Assembly: GCA_002704685.1 (NCBI GenBank)
Contig: PAHD01000011.1
Location: forward strand, 31,820 to 58,810
Reading direction: 5' to 3'
Origin: Fidelibacterota bacterium
GTDB taxonomy: Bacteria; Fidelibacterota; Marinisomatia; SCGC-AAA003-L08; D37C17
DNA: 26,991 bases
Both the position numbers and the translations under genes were made by a program. The notes below the pieces were generated by a model. The model worked only from the letters and a program-made list of their open reading frames with translations, was not told where the DNA came from and made no database searches. How positions within the stretch are numbered: the stretch's first letter is position 1; every line of letters starts with the position of its first letter. Below, piece by piece: positions 1 through 8,354 of the stretch.

Positions 1-1119
1 CTTGGAATGTTCCTCATGACTAGCTCCATAAATTTAATAATGATTTACTTATCCTTAGAGCTTGTAAGTATTCCTTCCTATGTTTTAGCTGGTATTTTAA
101 AAAATGACAAAAAGTCAAATGAAGCATCTTTAAAATATGTTATTTTTGGTTCATTTGCATCTGGTTTAATGTTATTTGGTTTTAGTTTATTATATGGATT
201 ATCTGGAACCTTAAATATTTACGAAATCCATACTTTCTTATTAAATGTAAATAATCCAACTGCTGTATTATTTGCAATATTATTGATTCTTGCAGGTTTT
301 GGATATAAGATTTCAATGGTCCCTTTTCATTACTGGACTCCTGATGTATATGAAGGATCTCCTACAACAATAACAGCTTTTCTATCTGTAGCTCCAAAAG
401 CAGCTGGATTTGCACTAATGTTAAGATTCTTTTTGAATATTTTTACTTATGAAGGTAGTTTTTTATCTACAACTCCAATTTTAGGAATTGATTGGCCAAT
501 GCTACTTGCAATATTGTCTGCATTAACGATGACTATTGGAAATATACTTGCCTTAAGACAGGATAATGTAAAAAGAATGCTTGCTTATTCAACAATTTCA
601 CATGTTGGGTTTATGCTAATGGCTCTATGTACCTTGACACCTGTTGCATTAACAGGTATAGGATTTTATTTACTAGTTTATTCATTTATGAATTTATCAT
701 CCTTTTACATGGTTATATACATGTCAAATAACTATAACGCCCAATCAATTGATGATTGGAAGGGAATTGCTTTTAAATCTCCTGTATTGTCTGCATTTAC
801 CGTTTTAAATATGGTTTCTCTTGCAGGTTTACCTCCAACTTCTGGATTCATTGGTAAGGTATATTTATTCAGAGGTCTTTTTTATGATCAAGAATTTTAT
901 TGGTTAGGTATAATTGCGGTCTTAAATAGCGTTATATCACTTTATTATTATTTTAAAATTGTTAAATCAATGTATTTTTTTGAAGATAATACTAAAAAAT
1001 ATAAAAAAGCTAATCCCATTATTTATTGGTCAATTATTGCTTTATCTTTACAAAATCTAGCTTTTTATTTATATTGGTCAGATTTGTACACTTACATTGA
1101 AGGAGTCTTCAGCCTTTAG
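1..1119 (+). CDS. nuoN: NADH-quinone oxidoreductase subunit N, 5'-truncated by window edge
   Basis: This is a membrane subunit of complex I (NDH-1), one of the three antiporter-like subunits that pump protons. The frame is open from base 1, so the N-terminus lies outside the window; the ATG at 7 is internal. Almost every segment is hydrophobic. Family marks are the early 'LSLELVSIPSYVLAG' with its membrane Glu, the 'GYKISMVPFHYWTPDVYEG' loop with a conserved intramembrane Lys, 'SVAPKAAG' with a second Lys, and 'QDNVKRMLAYSTISHVGF', the late Lys helix typical of NuoN/M/L. It is called N rather than M or L from this motif set and from ending well short of the NuoL extension. As nuoN usually ends the nuo operon, the rest of nuo probably lies just upstream. 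The stop overlaps the next start by one base. Confidence 0.95.
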   Translation, partial: LGMFLMTSSINLIMIYLSLELVSIPSYVLAGILKNDKKSNEASLKYVIFGSFASGLMLFGFSLLYGLSGTLNIYEIHTFLLNVNNPTAVLFAILLILAGFGYKISMVPFHYWTPDVYEGSPTTITAFLSVAPKAAGFALMLRFFLNIFTYEGSFLSTTPILGIDWPMLLAILSALTMTIGNILALRQDNVKRMLAYSTISHVGFMLMALCTLTPVALTGIGFYLLVYSFMNLSSFYMVIYMSNNYNAQSIDDWKGIAFKSPVLSAFTVLNMVSLAGLPPTSGFIGKVYLFRGLFYDQEFYWLGIIAVLNSVISLYYYFKIVKSMYFFEDNTKKYKKANPIIYWSIIALSLQNLAFYLYWSDLYTYIEGVFSL

Positions 1120-1583
1120 TGGAAAAAACAATAAAAGAATCTCAAGTAATTATGCATGAATTAGTATTGCCTAATGATACAAATGTTTTAGGAAATGTAC
1201 ATGGTGGAAGAGTCATGTGCTTAATGGATATTTGCGCTGCTATGTCAGCATACAAGCATGCTAGGCAACCTGTAGTTACTGCCTCAGTTGATAGATTGGA
1301 TTTTTTAGCTCCTGCAAAAAAAGGAGATATTTTAATTCTTAAATCATCTGTAAATTATGCTCATAAAACATCGATGGAAATTGGTGTTAGAATAGATGCA
1401 GAAAGTCCTTTTAGTGGAGAGGTTAACCATACAGCGACAGCTTATTTAACATTTGTAGCTATTGATAAAAATAATAAGCCGTCTTCAGTACCTAAAATAA
1501 AACCTGAGACTAAAGATGAAAAAAGAAGATATGAAAGGGCTAAAGCAAGACATTTGGTGAGAAAAACTAATAGGATGAAATGA
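1119..1583 (+). CDS. hotdog-fold acyl-CoA thioesterase (YciA/BACH type)
   Basis: Predicted to hydrolyse acyl-CoA thioesters to free acid and CoA in the cytoplasm. The 154 residues form a single hotdog domain. 'NVHGGRVMCLMD' (about 26-37) supplies the Asn, His and Asp expected at the active site of the YciA/BACH family, followed by 'TASVDRLDFLAPAKKGD' (54-70), the typical second strand and hairpin. The C-terminal 30 residues are very basic (KxRR..ERAKARH), as often seen in this family. The start is GTG, overlapping the nuoN stop as TAGTG, with AAGGAG at 1100-1105. It overlaps nqrA by four bases (ATGA). Chain-length preference cannot be read from the sequence. Confidence 0.9.
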   Translation: MEKTIKESQVIMHELVLPNDTNVLGNVHGGRVMCLMDICAAMSAYKHARQPVVTASVDRLDFLAPAKKGDILILKSSVNYAHKTSMEIGVRIDAESPFSGEVNHTATAYLTFVAIDKNNKPSSVPKIKPETKDEKRRYERAKARHLVRKTNRMK

Positions 1584-2887
1584 AGTTTTTAAAAATTAAA
1601 AAGGGTCATAATTTAAAAATTGATGGAAAACCTTTAAACGAAATTATAGATGTAGAAAATTCTGATTATATTTTTTATCATCCTGCTAGATTAAAATCGT
1701 TTAAAACAAAGTTGTTAGTAAAAATAAATGATTCAGTTAAAGTTGGAACCCCTTTATTTTTTGATAAAAATAATAATAAAGTAATGTTTACTTCTTCAGT
1801 GTCTGGAACTGTAACTGATATTCAATTTGGGAATAGAAGGGTTGTTAAATCTTTAATTATTGAAAATGATAACAAGTTTTCTCAAATAAATTTAAAGTCT
1901 AAAGTTTCGAAAGATACTTTATTACAATCTGGTTTATGGTCTTTAATTAGACAAAAACCATTTTCAATGATTCCAAGTTCTGATTCAAATCCAAAATCAT
2001 TTTTTATATCTACTGTTCCTACAGAACCTTTTGCTGTAAATAATGAATTTATTTTTGAAAATATCGAAAATTGTATTCAAAAAGGAATTGATGTATTAAA
2101 AGAAGTTTTTGATTGCGATATAAATATGGCTATTTCTAATAAATCGTCTTTCGAAGGCTTAAAAAATATAAATTTTTTTGGCATTAATAAATTACATCCT
2201 GCTGGAAATGTTGGTGTACAAATTCATCACCTGGATCCTATAGTTAATAGTGGTGATACTAGATGGTATTTATCTTTACAAGATTTAAATAGAATTGGTT
2301 ATTTTTTCACCCACAAAAAATTTTTCAATTATAAGTTTTATTCTGTTGGTGGTAATGCTGTCAAAAATCCATGTTATTACAAGACTATTGTTGGTACTCC
2401 AATTAATCAAATGATTAGTATTTCTAATGATAATACAAGGGTGATATCGGGCGATGTTTTAAGTGGCAATGAAACAAGTTTAAACTTATCAATAGATTAT
2501 TATGATGAGGTACTATCCGTAATTAAAATGTCTAAGAAAAGAGAATTTTTAGGTTGGCTAAAACCAGGTTTTAATAAATACTCATTAACAAGAACATTTT
2601 TATCTAAACTAGTTTCAAATAATAAATCAAAACTTAACACTCATTTAAATGGAAGTGTAAGAACAATAATACCTATGGGAAACTGGGAAGCTGTTTTACC
2701 AATGAATATTTATCCTGATTATTTGGTTAAAAGTATATTAGCTAAGGATATTGAAATGATGGAAAAATTAGGCATTTATGAATCATCTCCAGAGGACTTT
2801 GCTCTATGTTCATTTATTTGTCAATCTAAAGTTGAGGTTTCATCTATTATTGAAGATGGTTTAGATCTTGTTAGGAGTGAAATATAG
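1580..2887 (+). CDS. nqrA: Na+-translocating NADH:quinone reductase subunit A
   Basis: NqrA is the cytoplasm-facing subunit of the six-subunit Na+-NQR, which passes electrons from NADH to ubi- or menaquinone and exports Na+. The 435 residues are close to family length. The N-terminus 'IKKGHNLKIDGKP' matches the usual NqrA opening, and there is a barrel-sandwich section with 'VKVGTPLFFDKNN'. The 'HPAGNVGVQIHHLDP' segment (about residue 212) and the late 'PEDFALCSFICQSKVE' are typical of NqrA and of the related RnfC. Unlike RnfC, no ferredoxin-type CxxCxxC clusters are present. It is first in an nqrABCDEF order. ATG follows AGGA and overlaps the thioesterase stop by four bases. Confidence 0.95.
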   Translation: MKFLKIKKGHNLKIDGKPLNEIIDVENSDYIFYHPARLKSFKTKLLVKINDSVKVGTPLFFDKNNNKVMFTSSVSGTVTDIQFGNRRVVKSLIIENDNKFSQINLKSKVSKDTLLQSGLWSLIRQKPFSMIPSSDSNPKSFFISTVPTEPFAVNNEFIFENIENCIQKGIDVLKEVFDCDINMAISNKSSFEGLKNINFFGINKLHPAGNVGVQIHHLDPIVNSGDTRWYLSLQDLNRIGYFFTHKKFFNYKFYSVGGNAVKNPCYYKTIVGTPINQMISISNDNTRVISGDVLSGNETSLNLSIDYYDEVLSVIKMSKKREFLGWLKPGFNKYSLTRTFLSKLVSNNKSKLNTHLNGSVRTIIPMGNWEAVLPMNIYPDYLVKSILAKDIEMMEKLGIYESSPEDFALCSFICQSKVEVSSIIEDGLDLVRSEI

Positions 2888-4017
2888 TGTTGAGAAAGTT
2901 TTTAGATAATATTGAAGAAAAAATACTTAGTAGTAATAAGTTGAAAAAGTTTCATCCCCTTCATGATGCACTGGATACATTTCTTTATACAAAGAATACT
3001 CAGACTCTAAGTGCTCCTTATGTTAGAGATTCAATAGATTTAAAAAGGACAATGATTATTGTTGTATTAGCATTATTGCCATCTTTAATTTTTGGAACAT
3101 ATAATGTTGGTCTTCAGTCACCAGAAAATACTTCAACATCATTTATAGACTGTTTTATTTATGGTTTGTATCGAGTATTACCAATGTATTTAGTTGTTTT
3201 TGCTGCTGGAGGATTGTGTGAAGCATTATTTGCAGTAGTTAGAAAACATGAAATAAATGAAGGCTTTCTAGTAACTGGTTTTTTAATTCCACTAACTATG
3301 CCACCAACTGTCCCTCTTTGGATGTTAGCACTTTCAACAGTATTTGGTGTTGTTATTGGAAAAGAAATTTTTGGAGGTACTGGATATAATATATTTAATC
3401 CAGCTTTAACAGCAAGAGCATTTTTATTTTTTGCTTATCCTTCAAAAATGTCAGGTAATGTTCCTTGGATTTTTCCAGCTGATGGTTTATCTAAAGCTAC
3501 TCCATTACTGGAAACTTCGTCAAGTTCAACTTTATCCTATTCATGGTCAGATATGTTTTTTGGTTTTATACCAGGTTCAATCGGTGAAACTTCTACTATT
3601 GCTGTCTTAGTTGGTGCTTTTATACTAATTCTAACCAGAATTGCTAGTTGGAGAACTATGGTTGCTACAACAATTGGAATGATTTTTACTTCTTTACTGC
3701 TTAATCAAATTGGTAAAATAGATGGAACTAGCCCAATGTTAGATATTACACCTACTTATCACTTTGTAATGGGAAGCTTTGCATTTGGTATGGTTTTTAT
3801 GGCTACAGATCCTGTTTCTAGTGCCCATACCAATCTAGGAAGATGGTATTATGGATTATTAATTGGTTTTATGGTTGTTATAATTAGATGTATTAATCCT
3901 GCCTACCCTGAGGGGATGATGCTGGCTATATTATTTGCAAATGCTTTTGCTCCTTTATTTGATTATAATGTAATTCAGAAACACATAAAAAAGCGTGAAA
4001 TTTTATATGAAAAATAA
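2887..4017 (+). CDS. nqrB: Na+-NQR subunit B (covalent FMN carrier)
   Basis: This large integral membrane subunit carries a phosphoester-linked FMN and riboflavin and is thought to form the sodium path. About ten hydrophobic segments are visible. The 'FNPALTARAFLFFAYP' block (170-185) is strongly conserved in NqrB/RnfD. The flavinylation site appears as 'DGLSKATPL' (199-207), with Thr205 the likely FMN ester residue set by ApbE. Lys203 sits where Gly or Ser is more usual. The start is GTG (TAGTG, one-base overlap with nqrA), with a TTG one codon later as the alternative. The 376 residues are slightly short for the family (about 400). The long cytoplasmic N-terminus (1-53) is as in other NqrB proteins. 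Confidence 0.95.
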   Translation: MLRKFLDNIEEKILSSNKLKKFHPLHDALDTFLYTKNTQTLSAPYVRDSIDLKRTMIIVVLALLPSLIFGTYNVGLQSPENTSTSFIDCFIYGLYRVLPMYLVVFAAGGLCEALFAVVRKHEINEGFLVTGFLIPLTMPPTVPLWMLALSTVFGVVIGKEIFGGTGYNIFNPALTARAFLFFAYPSKMSGNVPWIFPADGLSKATPLLETSSSSTLSYSWSDMFFGFIPGSIGETSTIAVLVGAFILILTRIASWRTMVATTIGMIFTSLLLNQIGKIDGTSPMLDITPTYHFVMGSFAFGMVFMATDPVSSAHTNLGRWYYGLLIGFMVVIIRCINPAYPEGMMLAILFANAFAPLFDYNVIQKHIKKREILYEK

Positions 4018-4711
4018 ATACATCTTTATATTATCAATTACATTTGTATCAAGCTTATTACTATCTTTGTTTTCTGAAGGTCTGAAAGAAAAAACTTTGT
4101 TTAATATACAGTTAGATAAAAAGAAAAATCTGCTGCAAACAATCGGTGTAAATACTGATATTTTAACAACAGATGAAATATTAAAAGAATTTAATGATAA
4201 TATAAAAGAAATAACACTTGATTTAAATGGCAATGTTCTTTCTGGAGTTAATCATAATCAATTTATTACAAAAGAGAATAATGCTACAGGTGAATTAAAG
4301 TATTATGTTGATGAAAATGAATATTTACCAGTATTTTTATCTGAAACAATGAATGCTATAATTGTTCCAATTTCAGGCAAGGGTCTTTGGTCGTCACTAT
4401 ATGGTTATTTTGCGATAGATAAAAATAATTTTTCAACAGTTAAAGGTATTACTTTTTATAAGCATGGTGAAACGCCAGGTCTCGGAGCTGAAATTACTAA
4501 AGAATGGTTTAAATCAAGTTTTATAGGAAAAGAAGTTTATTTAGATGATAGTATTGAATCAATTAAGGTAACCAAAGCAGGTCAGGCAAATAAAAATAGT
4601 TTATATGAAGTAAATGGTATTAGTGGTGCAACAATTACAAGTAGGGGGGTTGAAGATTTACTTAAAAGAGATTTATTAAGGTATGAAAACTATTTTAGGA
4701 AAAATAAATGA
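4007..4711 (+). CDS. nqrC: Na+-NQR subunit C (covalent FMN carrier)
   Basis: NqrC has one N-terminal membrane helix (about 5-22) and a periplasmic FMN-binding domain. The flavinylation motif is 'GISGATITSRG', with Thr209 predicted to carry FMN, and 'GETPGLGAEI' (154-163) is the other conserved loop of NqrC/RnfG. I chose ATG 4007, which puts only a few basic residues before the helix; an in-frame GTG at 3995 would add four residues. Neither has a clear ribosome-binding site. The start lies inside the end of nqrB (11-base overlap), so translation is probably coupled. The stop overlaps nqrD as ATGA. Confidence 0.94.
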   Translation: MKNKYIFILSITFVSSLLLSLFSEGLKEKTLFNIQLDKKKNLLQTIGVNTDILTTDEILKEFNDNIKEITLDLNGNVLSGVNHNQFITKENNATGELKYYVDENEYLPVFLSETMNAIIVPISGKGLWSSLYGYFAIDKNNFSTVKGITFYKHGETPGLGAEITKEWFKSSFIGKEVYLDDSIESIKVTKAGQANKNSLYEVNGISGATITSRGVEDLLKRDLLRYENYFRKNK

Positions 4712-5298
4712 ATAAAAAAATATTTTTAGATCCTCTTGTAGATAATAATCCTATTAGTAAGCAAGTACTTGGCATTTGTTCTGCTCTTGCTGTTACTGTT
4801 AAGTTAGAGCAAGCTGTGGTTATGACTCTTGCTTTGACTTTTGTTGTTACAATGTCTAATGTTATAATTTCTATGCTAAGAAACTATATTCCATCAAGTG
4901 TTAGAATAATAGTACAATTAACTGTAATATCAACACTAGTTTCTTTGATTGACAAGGCACTTGCAGCATACATGTATGATCTAAGTAAGTCTTTATCAGT
5001 TTTTATTGCTTTAATTGTTACGAATTGCATAGTAATGGGAAGAGCTGATGGTTTTGCAATGCAAAACAATGTTAAAGATTCATTTTTTGATGGTTTAGGC
5101 AATGGTATAGGCTATGGAATAATGTTAATTTTAGTTGCATTTTTTAGAGAATTATTTGGTTTTGGTACTATCTTTGATATAAGAATTTTTTCTGAATCAT
5201 TTAATAATGGATTAATGATTTTAGCACCTGGAGCATTTATTATTTTAGGTTTAATTATATGGGCTCAGCGCTCATTAACTTCTGTCGCTGAGGAATAA
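4708..5298 (+). CDS. nqrD: Na+-NQR subunit D
   Basis: This six-helix membrane subunit pairs with NqrE around an intramembrane iron-sulfur centre that links NqrF to the NqrC flavin. The two Cys expected for that centre are visible: Cys24 in 'QVLGICSALAVT' and Cys107 in 'ALIVTNCIVMGRADGFAM'. The latter is also a hallmark of the NqrD/RnfE family. The 196 residues are a little under the usual 205-210. The N-terminal 'DPLVDNNPISKQVLGICSAL' is typical of NqrD. The start overlaps nqrC by four bases and one base separates its stop from nqrE. Confidence 0.95.
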   Translation: MNKKIFLDPLVDNNPISKQVLGICSALAVTVKLEQAVVMTLALTFVVTMSNVIISMLRNYIPSSVRIIVQLTVISTLVSLIDKALAAYMYDLSKSLSVFIALIVTNCIVMGRADGFAMQNNVKDSFFDGLGNGIGYGIMLILVAFFRELFGFGTIFDIRIFSESFNNGLMILAPGAFIILGLIIWAQRSLTSVAEE

Positions 5299-5299
5299 C

Positions 5300-5926
5300 A
5301 TGGAATTACTTGTACATTATCTTAGTTTAGCTACAAAGTCTATTTTTATAGAAAATATTTTACTTGCTTATTTTTTAGGTATGTGTTCCTTCCTAGCTAT
5401 TTCTAAAAATGTTGAAGCTTCTAAAGGCATGGGTAAAGCTGTAATATTTGTTAATGGATTAACTGTACCTCTTAATTGGTTTATTAATTCGTATTTATTG
5501 AAAGATGGTGCATTATCTTGGACTGGAATTAGTCTTTTAGGTGAGGTTAATTTAGATTTTTTAAGAATTCTATGTTTTATTGCAACTATTGCTGCTCTCG
5601 TTCAATTTGTTGAAATGTTTATTGATAAATTCAGTCCTACTCTTTATAACTCACTTGGTATTTTTCTTCCATTAATAACAGTTAATTGCTCTATATTAGG
5701 TGCTTCACTATTTATGAATGAAAGGGGCTATACTTTTGGAGAATCTGTTGTTTTTGGTTTAAGTTCTGGAGTAGGTTTTTATTTAGCAATTGTTTCTATG
5801 GCAGCTATACGTTTTAAGTTAAGGTATTCACATATTCCTGAGGGATTAAAAGGCTTGGGTATTACAATGATTCTTACGGGATTAGTTTCAATGGCATATT
5901 TAGCATTTTCGGGTATTCAATTATGA
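5300..5926 (+). CDS. nqrE: Na+-NQR subunit E
   Basis: This is the second six-helix subunit of the NqrDE pair, paralogous to NqrD with inverted topology. Cys29 in 'AYFLGMCSFLAISK' and Cys130 in 'LPLITVNCSILGAS' are the expected ligands of the shared membrane iron centre. 'NERGYTFGESVVFGLSSGVG' (about 140-159) is characteristic of NqrE/RnfA. The 208 residues are close to family length. A GAGG at 5290-5293 sits upstream of the ATG. It overlaps nqrF as ATGA. The adjacent nqrA and nqrF make this NqrE rather than RnfA. Confidence 0.95.
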   Translation: MELLVHYLSLATKSIFIENILLAYFLGMCSFLAISKNVEASKGMGKAVIFVNGLTVPLNWFINSYLLKDGALSWTGISLLGEVNLDFLRILCFIATIAALVQFVEMFIDKFSPTLYNSLGIFLPLITVNCSILGASLFMNERGYTFGESVVFGLSSGVGFYLAIVSMAAIRFKLRYSHIPEGLKGLGITMILTGLVSMAYLAFSGIQL

Positions 5927-7158
5927 TCATAACAACATCAATAGTATCTATATTTGTATTTTCTTTTTTAATTCTACTTTTAGTTGTAATGTTAAGTTTT
6001 GCTGAAAAGCGACTATTGCCGCAAGGTGACGCAAAAATTTTAATTAACGGAGATAATGATAAATCACCTTCAGTCAAACCCGGTAGTTCTCTTTTATCAA
6101 CTTTATCAAATGAAAATATTTTTATTCCTTCTGCTTGTGGTGGTGGTGGTACATGCTCACAATGCAAATGCCAAGTTTTGAGCGGAGGTGGAGATATTTT
6201 ATCAACAGAAGTTTCTCACTTTACAAGGTCTGAAATTAAAGATAATTATAGGTTAGCTTGCCAAGTAAAAGTTAAAGGTGATATGGAAGTTCGTATTCCT
6301 GATGAAATTTTCAGTATTAAAAAATGGGAATGTACTGTTAAAAGTAATAATAATGTTGCAACTTTTATTAAAGAGCTAGTTCTTGAGCTTCCACAAGGAG
6401 AAAACTTAGAATTTGAATCTGGGGGTTATATACAAATAGATATACCTGAATATGAATTACAGTTTTCTGATTTTGAAGTTGAAGAAGAATATAGGGAAGA
6501 CTGGGATAAATTTAAAATGTGGGATTTAGTAGCAAAAAACAGCAATCCTGATGAATTTAGAGCCTATTCAATGGCAAATCATCCAGCAGAAGGTAATATT
6601 GTAATGCTTAATGTTAGAATAGCACATCCTCCTCCAAGTAAATGGGATGCTCCTCCAGGTATTGCTTCTTCATATATTTTTAATTTAAAACCCAGAGATA
6701 AAGTTACAATTTCTGGTCCTTATGGAGATTTCTTTATAAAAGATACTGATAGAGAAATGGTATACATAGGAGGTGGAGCTGGTATGGCACCATTAAGATC
6801 TCATTTATTCCATTTATTCCATACACTTAAAACTGGAAGAAAAGTTTCTTATTGGTATGGTGCTAGATCTAAAAGAGAAATGTTTTATGATGATCATTTT
6901 AAAAAAATTCAAGAAAAATTTCCTAATTTCAGTTATAATGTTGCTCTTTCAGATCCTATGCCAGAAGATAATTGGAATGGGTACAAGGGATTTATTCATC
7001 AGGTTGTTCTAGATAATTATTTAGGCAAACATGAAGATCCAACAGAAATAGAGTACTACATGTGCGGTCCTCCAATGATGAATTCTGCTGTTTCTAAGAT
7101 GTTAGATGATTTGGGAGTAGATGAGGAAATGATTGATTTTGATGATTTCGGTGGTTAA
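5923..7158 (+). CDS. nqrF: Na+-NQR subunit F (NADH dehydrogenase, FAD and 2Fe-2S)
   Basis: NqrF takes hydride from NADH onto FAD and passes electrons through a 2Fe-2S cluster into the complex. An N-terminal membrane anchor (about 5-25) precedes a plant-type ferredoxin domain with Cys72, Cys78 and Cys81 in 'SACGGGGTCSQCKC', plus Cys113 in 'RLACQVK'. The FAD-binding motif 'RAYSMAN' is at 213-219. The NADH-binding loop 'GGGAGMAPLRSH' is near 283-294, and 'CGPPMM' near 381-386. The C-terminus 'DFDDFGG' is the usual NqrF end. The 411 residues match the family. It overlaps both neighbours: ATGA with nqrE, and its end with apbE. Confidence 0.97.
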   Translation: MIITTSIVSIFVFSFLILLLVVMLSFAEKRLLPQGDAKILINGDNDKSPSVKPGSSLLSTLSNENIFIPSACGGGGTCSQCKCQVLSGGGDILSTEVSHFTRSEIKDNYRLACQVKVKGDMEVRIPDEIFSIKKWECTVKSNNNVATFIKELVLELPQGENLEFESGGYIQIDIPEYELQFSDFEVEEEYREDWDKFKMWDLVAKNSNPDEFRAYSMANHPAEGNIVMLNVRIAHPPPSKWDAPPGIASSYIFNLKPRDKVTISGPYGDFFIKDTDREMVYIGGGAGMAPLRSHLFHLFHTLKTGRKVSYWYGARSKREMFYDDHFKKIQEKFPNFSYNVALSDPMPEDNWNGYKGFIHQVVLDNYLGKHEDPTEIEYYMCGPPMMNSAVSKMLDDLGVDEEMIDFDDFGG

Positions 7159-8149
7159 GTTCAAACAATTTCTGTATATACCCTTATTTCTTTTAATTGT
7201 ACCTTTATTTAATTCTTGTTCCAAAAATAATTTAGATTTATATGGTTTTACTATGGGAACTAGCTATAGTATTAAAATCAATCACAATAAATTTTTTAAA
7301 GATAGCAAACTAAAAAATAAAATTGAAAAGGAACTTAATTACATTAGTTCTGTCTTTTCTACGTATGATGAAAAATCTGAATTGAGTTTAATAAATAATT
7401 CAAAGAAAAATAGTTTTACTATTTCCGATGATATGATGATAGTTTTAGAAAAATCTTTATATTTTTCAGAAATTTCTGATGGAATGTATGATCCTACTGT
7501 TTTTCCTTTAGTTGACTTATGGGGTTTTGGACCTTCTTTAAAAAGTGATAAACCTAAAAATGATAGTATAATCAAAGTATTAAATTATGTTTCTTATAAA
7601 AATATAGAAATTTCAAATAATAAAATTAATTTAAAAAATAAAAATACAATTATTGATTTAAGCTCAATTGCTAAAGGATATGCTGTTGATAAAGTTGCAG
7701 ATTTACTTTTAAATGAAGGTTATGATAATTTTATGGTTGAAATAGGTGGAGAAGTTAAGTGTATTGGTAAAAATCATGGTGCTGAATGGGTTATAGGTAT
7801 CACAAATCCTTTAGATGACTTTAGTTTAATTAAGACCAATCTTTCTAATTTATCAATGGCTACATCAGGAAGTTATAATAATTATACATATTATGATGGA
7901 ATTAAATATTCTCATATTATAAATCCTAAAACGGGTTTTCCTCTTGAAAATAATATTATAAGCGCTACGGTCATAGCCCAAGATTGTATAGATGCTGATG
8001 CTATTGCAACTTTATTGATGTTATTTCCATATAAAAAAGGTTTAGATTTAATAAATACTATTGATAATGTAGAATGTTATCTAATTATTGAAGATGAAGA
8101 AAAAAAAGTAGTAAAGCAAAGTACAGGATTTTACAAATATTTATTTTAG
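7142..8149 (+). CDS. apbE: FAD:protein FMN transferase, lipoprotein (ApbE)
   Basis: ApbE uses FAD as donor to attach FMN to Thr in NqrB and NqrC; it sits right after nqrF, where its substrates are made. The N-terminus is a lipoprotein signal: Lys residues, a hydrophobic stretch, then the lipobox 'LFNSC' with Cys26 as the lipid site, so it should act on the outer face of the inner membrane. Family motifs are 'TMGTSYSIKI', 'DLSSIAKGYAVD', 'MVEIGGEVK', 'SHIINPKTGFPL' and 'DADAIATLL', the last being metal-binding. I chose ATG 7142, inside the end of nqrF. TTG 7133 and GTG 7151 are in-frame alternatives, and no ribosome-binding site settles it. Confidence 0.93.
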   Translation: MISVVKFKQFLYIPLFLLIVPLFNSCSKNNLDLYGFTMGTSYSIKINHNKFFKDSKLKNKIEKELNYISSVFSTYDEKSELSLINNSKKNSFTISDDMMIVLEKSLYFSEISDGMYDPTVFPLVDLWGFGPSLKSDKPKNDSIIKVLNYVSYKNIEISNNKINLKNKNTIIDLSSIAKGYAVDKVADLLLNEGYDNFMVEIGGEVKCIGKNHGAEWVIGITNPLDDFSLIKTNLSNLSMATSGSYNNYTYYDGIKYSHIINPKTGFPLENNIISATVIAQDCIDADAIATLLMLFPYKKGLDLINTIDNVECYLIIEDEEKKVVKQSTGFYKYLF

Positions 8150-8310
8150 CTTTTTAAACATTTATATTTTTCAATTAGAGAGCAAGTACATGGATTTTCA
8201 TCAGTACCACAAGTTGATTTAATACCTTTGTTATTAAATAAATATCCTATGCTCATTAATAAAAAAATAAATAATAATAAAATAGTAGCAATAAATACTG
8301 TTAGAATCAT
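8146..8310 (-). CDS. nqrM: NqrM-like small Cys protein, Na+-NQR assembly (DUF539)
   Basis: This 54-residue frame (CAT at 8308-8310, stop complement at 8146-8148) is the only minus-strand gene supported here. Residues 2-24 are a single hydrophobic helix. Then come 'MSIGYLFNNKGIKSTCG' and four Cys at 34, 41, 43 and 51. NqrM of Vibrio has the same plan: one helix, an M-x-I-G-x-x-F-x-x-K-x-I-x-x-(S/T)-C-G stretch, then a CxC pair and a last Cys. It is needed to put iron into the NqrD/E site. The Cys spacing here differs from my memory of the Vibrio protein. Position directly beside apbE fits the role. It is convergent with apbE (four-base overlap) and divergent from the antiporter gene. Confidence 0.78.
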   Translation of the reverse strand: MILTVFIATILLLFIFLLMSIGYLFNNKGIKSTCGTDENPCTCSLIEKYKCLKS

Positions 8311-8354
8311 ATTAAATATTACTAAATTTATGATGTTATTTTCTATTCAAATAT
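8311..8354. promoter_or_regulatory. only divergent intergenic gap; likely two promoters
   Basis: These 44 bases lie between the starts of the minus-strand nqrM-like gene and the plus-strand antiporter gene, so both transcripts probably start in or near it. It is almost pure A and T. A perfect palindrome TAAATTTA at 8323-8330 resembles on both strands the TAnnTTTG-type -7 element of Bacteroidota promoters, but it lacks the G and I see no clear TTG at -33. Treat as a location, not a mapped promoter. Confidence 0.3.

Noticed and set aside
4003..4233. Minus-strand open frame of 76 codons opposite nqrC
   Set aside because: It lies wholly opposite a confident gene, has no family motif and no ribosome-binding site; AT-rich Lys/Asn codons read backwards give such Phe/Leu/Ser frames.
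5874..6167. Minus-strand open frame of 97 codons at the nqrE-nqrF junction
   Set aside because: It is opposite the conserved ferredoxin Cys cluster of nqrF, and its Pro-rich start is the reverse reading of the Gly run.
1580..7158. Rnf electron-transport complex instead of Na+-NQR
   Set aside because: The first gene lacks RnfC iron-sulfur motifs, the last is a full NqrF with FAD and NADH sites, and no rnfB is present.
8150..8310. Intrinsic terminator after apbE
   Set aside because: T-rich stretches are present but no GC-bearing inverted repeat; the minus-strand Cys frame explains this interval better.
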